A DNA stretch of 64,000 bases, taken from the NCBI GenBank assembly GCA_030762935.1, contig CM060887.1, positions 10,966,501 to 11,030,500 on the forward strand. Direction: 5' to 3'. Positions 57,180 through 64,000 of this stretch are shown here, in pieces. How positions within the stretch are numbered: position 1 is the stretch's first letter; each line of letters begins with the position of its first letter. The notes beneath the pieces were generated by a model. It saw nothing but the letters and a program-made list of their open reading frames with translations, was not told where the DNA came from and made no database searches. Position numbers and translations under genes: made by a program. The stretch is from Hymenopus coronatus (taxonomy: Eukaryota > Arthropoda > Insecta > Mantodea > Hymenopodidae).

Positions 57180-57626
57180 GTCCACGTGTCTGCCAACAAA
57201 TTTACGCTTGAACAGCGTATTTTTTATGTAAGATACACACTGAATAATGCAGACGTGTGTAGAGAATTTCAGCAGCAACAGCCTGGGTATCCAGCCCGAG
57301 TAGCGAGGTATTTGTCCGATAAATTTAGAACAGTATCGCTAAACCAAAGACGCGAAAACACGTTCTAACACAGAAAAGTCTAAACGAAATTTATGTTGCA
57401 TTTGAAAGCTCACCTAAGAAGTCTCTCAGTCGTGTTGCACAGCAAGTGGGCGTTTTATAAGTCTTTGTTCATACAGCTACTAAACTTTAAAAACTGTAAC
57501 TCTACTCTGTGAATATAGGGCAGAAATTAGGAACATTACGCAAGAAGAACTTACGCATGTGAATGGTAATTTCAACCGAAGATGTCTAAAATGTCTTCGC
57601 GCAGATGGACATCACTTTCAGCAACA
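57180..57626 (+). pseudogene. Tc1/mariner-type transposase N-terminal region, decayed
   Basis: The frame NKFTLEQRIFYVRYTLNNAD and VCREFQQQQPGYPARVARYL resembles the helix-turn-helix called DUF4817 in arthropod transposases. A shifted frame continues with SLNEIYVAFESSPKKSLSRV and AQQVGV. After a large gap, ELTHVNGNFNRRCLKCLRAD followed by GHHFQQHL looks like the C-terminal end of the same kind of protein. The catalytic core is deleted. The sequence stops at 57628 where another transposon inserted. Confidence 0.62.
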
Positions 57627-57630
57627 CTTA

Positions 57631-58117
57631 CGAGGGTTCAATGAAAAGTAATGCCGCCACCTTCGTAACTCTTCAACAGACACAACAATCGTCTAGAATC
57701 AATCTGTCAACATTTTGCTTGTGAAACTCGGTGGTTGCTGTCACAGGACGTCCAACTCTTTGTTTGCTACGCAAGTCAGATGTTCCCACCTCAACATCTT
57801 TAAACTTACTCGCCCAGCTACGCACAGAAATCACATCAACACAAACTGCTTTCATTCTCTGATGAATCTCCTTTGGGGTGACACCTTCTGCTGTCAAGAA
57901 TTCAATGACTGCACGTTGCTTAAATCGCATTGACCGACCGTCTGCGCAGGGTTCCATACTTTACACTATGACAACACAACCGTTCAATGCTAAGGCTTCC
58001 CGCCAACTGGAGCTGTAGAGAACAGGCTACGGATCAAGCCAGTACCTGCCGCATACCAATGCTGCCATCTGTTGAAGAGTTACGAAGGTGGAGGCATTAC
58101 TTTTCATTCAACCCTTG
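57631..58117 (-). mobile_element. Mariner deletion derivative with about 50-bp terminal inverted repeats
   Basis: The left end CGAGGGTTCAATGAAAAG and the right end (reverse complement CAAGGGTTGAATGAAAAG) continue as near-identical inverted repeats to ACTCTTCAACAGA, about 50 bp with four or five differences. TA occurs directly outside at 57629-57630 and 58118-58119, the expected mariner target duplication. The 487-bp element retains only the 5' part of the transposase gene and lies inside the transposase wreck that ends at 57626. Confidence 0.93.
57673..57957 (-). pseudogene. Mariner transposase N-terminal domain, internally deleted gene
   Basis: It opens MEPCADGRSMRFKQRAVIEF, LTAEGVTPKEIHQRMKAVCV and SVRSWASKFKDVEVG, ending GRPVTATTEF..QNVDRLIL. 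This is an HTH_48 mariner DNA-binding region with the linker GRPV motif. About 90 residues are kept, after which the frame runs straight into the terminal repeat. It has no catalytic Asp, so it could bind ends but not cut. Confidence 0.88.
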
Positions 58118-58119
58118 TA

Positions 58120-58579
58120 TAATGACGTTTTATGTACGTTACATTACTTATATGTTATTAACACTTGTGAGTAAGCAATGCGGGAGTTATGGAACGGTAG
58201 TGTAGTAAACTGTGTGGAGCAGATTCAGCTAACCTCCGCCTTCTATCGATTATTAGTTACTTTATATACTATACTTTCGTAAGCTAACTTTTTAATTTTA
58301 ATTAAGATAAATATTTACAGAAACACCTTACATTTCACATTTCGTATTATTGCAATGGGAAAAGTCAAATGTTTAACAATTGGACGGTGTAATTTGTCCT
58401 TAAAATACCGAACTCTATCCATGCAAGTTAATATGGAAAGGGACTTTAAAAGAATGACAAAGTATTGAACATTTAGAACCATTAATAACGGATCTCAGAA
58501 ACGACCTATGCCTCAAAAAGTTCTGTAAATTTATCTTCGTCTATTGAAATTCGTTGACCATTATATGAGGTTTTACAAA
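58120..58579. other. Unassigned AT-rich spacer
   Basis: It probably contains the remaining 3' part of the transposon interrupted at 57.6 kb, but no protein similarity could be seen. Confidence 0.3.
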
Positions 58580-58940
58580 ATTGATTACGAAAGACAGACT
58601 ACCCGCTGCTAGCAAAAAATGTAAGACAGACATTTTATTCGACATGTAACTGTCTTTACTATATGTTATTTTAATCAAGTCGCTACAGCCCAAAGTGTTA
58701 TAACTGTTCTATTATTTTCATTTCTTGAAAATCGTGTCCTATTTTTTGAGGAGAATAAAATTTTTTTATTTATCCAAATGAACGTTTTTGAGTTATGCTG
58801 TTCACACACACTGCCTTAGGGTATTGATCCTGCTTTTAGTTTTGGTCCTCAAAACACGTATTTCCGGAAAAAACTAGGTATCCAATTCTTTGGGTGGAAT
58901 GCAATAATTTCTCTAGCAACCATGTATGAGGTAGAGAAAG
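58580..58940 (+). mobile_element. Helentron-like right half, old and diverged
   Basis: CATTTTATTCGACATGTAAC, GTTATTTTAATCAAGTC, TTTTTGAGTTATGCTG, TATTTCCGG and TATGAGGTAGAGAAAGT. The many changes make it one of the oldest copies. Confidence 0.7.
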
Positions 58941-58974
58941 TAAAAATTAGAAGATAACTTGACACAGATTCTTT

Positions 58975-59771
58975 TTACTTTCTCTACACATACTATGTAC
59001 GTAGTGTACAGAGAAGGAATTGTATTGCACGCAAAAATTCGATACCGAGATTTCATCGGAAATATACGTTTTGAGACACCGTGAATCCAAAACAAGCAAT
59101 TTTAGAAAAATGTCCATGTGTGGTGAACTTAAATACCAAGCTTGGTATTTAAGTTCACAGCCTTCCAAGGACACCAAGATTTTCAAGAAAATCCCGCCAC
59201 CCACAACTACTCTTTACATGGAATATTTTTCGAAAATTGTGATTTTCTCAAAAATATCTGCAACGATTTTGATTAAAATATCCTTTATTAAAGCTATTAA
59301 CATGACAAATAAAATCTGTAGTTTAAATTTTCTGGGAATAGCCCCTGTGGATATCTTTATTCTGAATTACTTTTTGCGGCTTTTGATTAACCGGTAAACC
59401 GCAAGAATTAGACAAAATCTAGACAAAAAAAATGTGGATCTGATTAAAATACACAAGCTAGTTATAGAATTGAGCCTTTCCTAGATATTTCTTGTTATTG
59501 GTTTCAATTTTAAACTATATAACATTTCTCAAACGGGGTCGTTTTGTCTCTATTTTGTGTTATGCAAAGCGAACTGCACTCCAATTGTTCACATATGAGC
59601 CAACTTTTAAAAGATTTGACTGTCGCTTTAACCTAGTTTATTCCATTTATTTCTCTTCCGCATAGAAGGATGCTAAAGTTTATCTCAATTAGAACAATGC
59701 ACATAAAAGCATAATCATCTTAAGAATAGTTTGTTTGCTGAACAGGTAGAGAATGGAATGGAATACATCGG
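58975..59771 (-). mobile_element. Helentron-like element, variant, shortened
   Basis: The palindrome end ACTTTCTCTACACATACTAT is clear. The GT run and its flank are deleted. The right end is diverged (AGGTAGAGAATGGAATGGAA). The repeat R3 follows. Confidence 0.82.
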
Positions 59772-59870
59772 TTTTTTTATTTTAGTTTGTAGCACATTGG
59801 GGTCAAAGGTGTTTATATGTTTTAGCCGTTACTCTGCGATTATAATATTGTGCAGGTAAGGCTTCTTTTT
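59772..59870 (+). repeat. Direct repeat R3, left copy
   Basis: GTAGCACATTGGGGTCAAAG to TGTGCAGGTAAGGCTTC, lying between two Helentron-like copies and repeated at 60822-60921. Confidence 0.9.
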
Positions 59871-59873
59871 ACT

Positions 59874-60821
59874 TTCTCTATACGTACTATGTACCGGAAA
59901 TATATGTTTTAGGGTCCCCTCTACATTTTTTGGCAATAAGTTTTTAGCTAACTCTTACGGTTTAGCAATTATGAAAAATTCCGTAAATTGCATCCCGAAT
60001 AAAGTAGTCTTCAGAGGCTATTCCCAGAAAATTCAGGATTGCATTTTATTTGCCAAGTAAATATGTTTAATATAGGACATTTTAATCAAAATCGTTAGAG
60101 CCATTTTTAAGAAAAATATTTTTCAGAAAAATGCCCATGTGTGTGTCCGTGTGTCAGTGTGTCTGTGAACACGATAGCTCAAAAACGAAAAGTCGGTAAA
60201 ATACCAAACTTGGTATTTAAATTTACTATCTTCCAGGGATGCGACACGAAGATTTTGAGAAAAATCACCCCACCCCAAACTACCCTTTACATGGAACTTT
60301 TTTTCGAAAATTTTGATTTTCTAAAAAATGGCTCTAACGATTTTGATTAAAATATCGTATATTCAAGATTACCTGATTTTGAATTTTCTGGGAATAGCCT
60401 CTGAAGACTACTTTATTCTGGGTCAATTTTACGGAATTTTGCATAACTGCTAAACCGTAAGAGATGGACAAAAACTTACCACACAACAAATATAGAGCGC
60501 TTTAAAACACACAATTAGTATTATACACATTTTTTTCGTGGAGTTGATAGTTTTTGAGATATTCCTTGTTTTGGTTTCAGCTATAAGAAGCATACTTTTC
60601 TAATACAGGATTTTGTGAACTTCAGTCACATAGCAACCAGATTTTGACTATCACTTTAACCTATGGAACTCCCTTATTTCTCTTCTACTTACAAGGAAGC
60701 AAGTAATAAGACTATTGCTGCTAATTTTTTCTCGATTAGCAGGAAGTAAATAGAAGCATAAGCTCTTTAACAAAAATTTGTTGCAGAGATATAGAGAAAG
60801 TCATGTGAATGTATTACATTA
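59874..60821 (-). mobile_element. Helentron-like element, chimeric with an inverted middle segment
   Basis: 59874-59919 is a minus-strand hairpin end. 59920-60112 is a plus-strand body segment (CTCTACATTTTTTGGCAATA to AATCGTTAGAGCCATTTT). From 60113 the minus-strand order resumes (GCCCATGTGTGTGTCCGTGT) and runs to the TCATGTGAATGTATTACATT end. Confidence 0.85.
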
Positions 60822-60921
60822 ATTTTTTTTTTAGGTTAGTTTCTAGCACAATGAGGTCAAAGGTGTTTATATGTTTTAACTGTTATTCTGCGACTATAAA
60901 TACTGTGCAGGTAAGCCTTCT
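60822..60921 (+). repeat. Direct repeat R3, right copy
   Basis: CTAGCACAATGAGGTCAAAG to ATACTGTGCAGGTAAGCC, about 90% like the left copy by eye, beginning at the end of the Helentron-like copy. Confidence 0.9.
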
Positions 60922-62234
60922 TTTTATGTGATTTGCTTCTGGAGCTCCGTATTCATGCTTACTGCAATATGTTCTGCATTCGCAACTTCACCGCTCTTAT
61001 TGCCATGTCATAAATCAAACTAAGGACGGGAAAATCAATTTGGTATTTGGCCGGGTCTTGGACAGTACATCGATCAAGGCACGAACCCAATTTGCACTGC
61101 GGCGCCACTTCTGCAGAAGAAGCGAGCGAGGGCTCTGCGCTTCCACAAAAAATGTCTGGTACATGCCGCTATGACGACACTGAACCGTTACCGACCGAGC
61201 CTTTCAGTTTCTGCATGTGGAATTAGGTACCCGCCCGATTAACATGCAGGACTGCAGATTTCCTGCACTCTATTGAAACTCCATGTCCTTAAATCTATCA
61301 TCGTCGAGTTCCTTGTGAGCAGAGGTTCATTTTAAATCTCTCATGAAACGCCGCATTCATCTTAACGCTAACTGCTCTTAAAAGAAGCCTGAACTAAGAT
61401 CTATAATTACGGTATGATTGGCATTCCTGCTGACTTGTGGCTGTCTCGGTATTACTGTGCTACTGCAAAGGTTAACATGCACTTTATCTTTGTTAACGGA
61501 AACCTCTCAAATAACGCACTGATTATTCTCGGAAGTCGCCCACGTTTTGCATGCACCAATGTGCGCGTCTCTTCAGCCAGTGAATGCGTAGGAATATATA
61601 GGCAGAAAACCACAAATAATACATACATCCGCTTCTAACTATCCATCTAATAAGTACAAAGCATGACACGGAGCGGCGCCACCAGTACGATTTTCTGATC
61701 TGTGCACGGTGCCTATAGCAAAACTTTGGTAAGAAGAGTGGTTGGCATTACACTTTGCCTTAATTACCAAGGAGCGGAAAAGGTGAAATATCTCTCATGC
61801 CATTCTTACGTTTTACATTGTAATAGCATATGCTCGTGTCGTTTCACCTTCCTGCAACACTTCGCTCCCTCACAATGGCAAAAGTCATTGTGGACTCGAC
61901 GTGAAACGCCCTTGTTTTTTTTTTAAATGTCAAGCTTGTTGGGCTTTCTAATGCACTCGTTAGGCCGCTGGTGATGAAATGCGTGCCGTTTTCCCTGCAG
62001 GTACTTGGGGGTGACCCAAAGCAACAATATAGTCCCTCGGCACGCACAGGTCTACGACAAATTGGCCACACAACGCCCCCCCCCCTTTCCTTCAAGTCAA
62101 TCAACTTGAATACCTTACTGCTAATGTTTACTGAATGCGTGTAATCGAGGTAGGGGAAGTAGTAGTGTTATTTCTGTGTTGCTGAGCTTCTAGGGAACAC
62201 TTAGAGGCGAAAGCGACACTAGAAGAGTATAAGA
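60922..62234. other. Mostly unassigned, GC-richer segment with repeat R1
   Basis: Apart from repeat R1 at 61449-61622 and a C run at 62079-62089, no feature was recognised. Open frames at 61414-61638, 61702-61926 and 61844-62104 (minus) are below 90 residues and lack motifs. The composition is less AT-rich than most of the window, so an old transposon or host-derived stretch is possible. Confidence 0.35.
61449..61622 (+). repeat. Dispersed repeat R1, copy 2
   Basis: Diverged copy of 14664-14826 in the same orientation, nearly 47 kb away. Confidence 0.7.
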
Positions 62235-62316
62235 TGCTGTTGAAGGGTCCGTGGTAACGTGCGAGGCTCGCATTCGGGAGGTCCTGGTTTCGATTACCGT
62301 GGACAGCTTTCATAAC
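62235..62316 (+). mobile_element. tRNA-like SINE fragment, family S7
   Basis: GGTCCGTGGTAACGTGCGAG (A box region) and GGTCCTGGTTTCGATTACCG (B box). The Helentron-like piece that follows starts at once, so the tail is missing or absent. Confidence 0.6.
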
Positions 62317-62317
62317 C

Positions 62318-62617
62318 ATATTTTCTCTACCACATCTGTACTTAGTAGGTAGAGAAGATGTTATATTTCACCCAAAAATTCCATATTGAGATTTCACGTT
62401 TTGAGGAGCCCTAAAAAGTGTGTCAGCCTGTGTGAACTAAACTTGGTATTTAAGTTCAGTATTTTCCAAGGATGCGACATGAAGATATTCAGGAAAATTC
62501 CTCTACTCTTAACTACGTTTTACATTTTAAAATTTTCAAACATTTATTTTTTAAAAAAATGGCTGTAACGATTTTAATTAAAATGCCTTACATTAAGAAT
62601 ATTTCAATGGAAAAAAA
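62318..62617 (-). mobile_element. Helentron-like left half, diverged
   Basis: TTTTCTCTACCACATCTGTA, CACCCAAAAATTCC and AACTTGGTATTTAAGTTC, to TACATTAAGAATATTTC. The GT run is reduced to a few bases. It ends where a plus-strand copy begins. Confidence 0.75.
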
Positions 62618-62618
62618 A

Positions 62619-63548
62619 TCTGATGTGTTTCATTCACATGACTTTCTCTACATTTCTCTGGCCGCGCCGTGGCCGAGTGGTTAGACCACTCGACTCTCAC
62701 CTAGACGGCCGGAGTTCGATCCCAAACGACCGCATGTGAGATTTGTGGTGGACAAAATGGCGCTGGGGCGGGTTTTCTCCGGGTACTCCGGTTTCCCCCG
62801 CCATCGCATTCCACCGGTGCTCCATCATCATTCATGTATAACCAGTGTCACCGCCTGCGGTGCCATTAGTAGTTAAAGCGGGCGTTAAACACTACCCCCG
62901 CTCTCTACATCTCTGCAACAAATTATTTTTAAAAAGCTTATGCTTCTATTTACTTCCTGCTAATGGAAAAGAAATTAGCAGAAATAGTCTTAATACTTGC
63001 TTCCTTGTAAGTAGAAGGGAAATAAGCGTGTACCACAGGTTAAAGTGATAGTGAAAAGCTGATTGCTATGCGACAGAAGTTCCTTTGTTTATATGGACAG
63101 GAGTTGACAACTTCCTGTATGAGAAAAGTGCAAGTTTTTCAAAGCTAAAATATCAACAAGGAATATCTCAAAAACGATTTACTCCGGGGAAAAAATGCAC
63201 ATAACATAATTTGTGTGTTTTAATGTGCTCAACATTTTTTGTGCGGTAAGTTTTTGTCCATCACTTACGGTTTAGCAGTTATCCAAAATTCCATAAAATT
63301 CATCCAGGATAAAGTAGTCTTCAGAGGCTATTGGCAGAAAATTTAAGATATACATTTTATTTGTGAAGTATATATCTTTAGTATACGATATTTTAATCAA
63401 AATCGTTTGAGCCATTTTTAAGAAAATCAAAATTTTCTAAAACAGTTCCATGTAAAGGGTGGCTAGGGGTAGGGGGATTTTCTTGAAAATTATCTTGTCG
63501 CATCCCTGGAAGATACTAAACTTAAATACCAAGTTTGGTGTTTCACCG
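62619..63548 (+). mobile_element. Helentron-like element split by a SINE, hairpin end missing
   Basis: It begins TCTGATGTGTTTCATTCACA. A SINE occupies 62661-62902, inside the subterminal ACTTTCTCTACA region. The body then runs to AATACCAAGTTTGGTGTTTC and stops before the microsatellite. Confidence 0.87.
62661..62902 (+). mobile_element. tRNA-derived SINE, family S1, best preserved copy
   Basis: GCCGCGCCGTGGCCGAGTGG, B box GGAGTTCGATCCC, CATGTGAGATTTGTGGTGGA, GGTTTCCCCCGCCATCGCAT and AAAGCGGGCGTTAAACACTA. It is flanked by CTCTACATTTCTC and CTCTACATCTCTG, an imperfect target duplication. Confidence 0.92.
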
Positions 63549-64000
63549 AATGAACATTTATTGATGGTAGTTGAAACCAAAGTACAGAACGCGTCTCGTA
63601 AACCACAAACCTGAGAAGAGAGAAGAATCTATATGGTAAAGAATAAAATTAAGAACATTAATTACACACGAACCAACTTTTTTCGTTGCAATACTTACGC
63701 CATAAATAAATGACTGAAAACGCTCACAAAACACTTGTGAGTAAGATCTAACTTGAAGGTAATATCAAGCTCCAGATCGATTCAATCCTCTTATTTTTAT
63801 TCTTTTTCGGGAGGCTGCTTCATAAATAGAAAGCATTGTGCTGTACATTAAAATGCTCGACAAAGCCTAATAGCTTTTTTTCCGTGAAAATGCTTGCTTT
63901 ATAATAAACGCGAAACAGGACAAGAATAGCGTCCTTACAGATTTTATTTCGGTACTCATCCCCTCCCCCCCACCCACCAATTCCCTCTCGTGCAATTCTT
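63549..64000. other. Unassigned end of window
   Basis: A diverged AT-rich stretch with a C/A-rich patch near 63960-63980. Nothing recognised. Confidence 0.3.

Noticed and set aside
61990..62010. A possible splice acceptor/donor pair (TTTTCCCTGCAGGTACTTGG) marking a small exon
   Set aside because: An isolated match to splice consensus, with no flanking exons, no conserved protein and no transcript evidence.
28..63548. A CRISPR array or bacterial mobile element, given the many regular repeats
   Set aside because: The repeat unit is about 860 bp in both orientations, irregularly spaced and nested, with poly(A)-tailed SINEs and mariner remnants. This is a eukaryotic repeat landscape.

Overview
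This window looks like repeat-rich, AT-rich, gene-poor DNA from a eukaryote, most likely an arthropod. The evidence is the density of tRNA-derived SINEs with internal A and B boxes, several separate Tc1/mariner transposase wrecks, non-LTR reverse-transcriptase remnants, and long microsatellite and homopolymer runs. I see no bacterial gene organisation. I found no intact host protein gene and no convincing functional tRNA or rRNA gene. The species cannot be named from what is visible.

The window is dominated by one interspersed family that I could not match to a named family. It is a noncoding element of about 860 bp, present in both orientations in dozens of complete, truncated or nested copies. 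By hand tally these cover roughly 30 kb, close to half the window. Read in the orientation used here, one end begins TCTGATGTG and carries ACTTTCTCTACA about 22 bases inside. The other end carries a palindrome around ACTATGTACATAGT and finishes in TGTAGAGAAAGT. Copies sit in runs of T (or A) with no clear target duplication. Asymmetric inverted ends, a terminal hairpin and insertion in T runs resemble the nonautonomous Helentron/Helitron2 (HINE, Drosophila INE-1-like) class. That assignment is inference. The name 'Helentron-like' is used below, and strand '+' means the TCTGATG end lies at the lower coordinate.

Layout. 1-13 kb: Helentron-like copies, a SINE-split copy, a LINE 3' remnant, and a 27-bp minisatellite (about 8.5-9.4 kb) enclosed by inverted Helentron-like ends. 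13-17 kb: a SINE, a Tc1-like transposase wreck and two C-terminal DDE transposase scraps. 17-25 kb: degraded Helentron-like copies, a four-unit tandem repeat of about 350 bp, a GA microsatellite, and a small inverted-repeat transposon carrying a cysteine-cluster domain fragment. 25-37 kb: a LINE RT remnant, SINEs, three mariner wrecks from different lineages and many Helentron-like copies. 37-56 kb: the densest Helentron-like zone, with full-length copies inserted inside other copies at the same T run and tandem duplication of copy plus flank. 56-64 kb: a Tc1/mariner-type transposase wreck interrupted by a 487-bp mariner deletion derivative with long terminal repeats and TA duplications, then more Helentron-like copies and SINEs.

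Nothing here forms an operon or pathway. The useful content is a layered record of transposition: old DNA transposons and LINEs, an expansion of the Helentron-like family that targeted itself, and later SINE insertions with readable target duplications.
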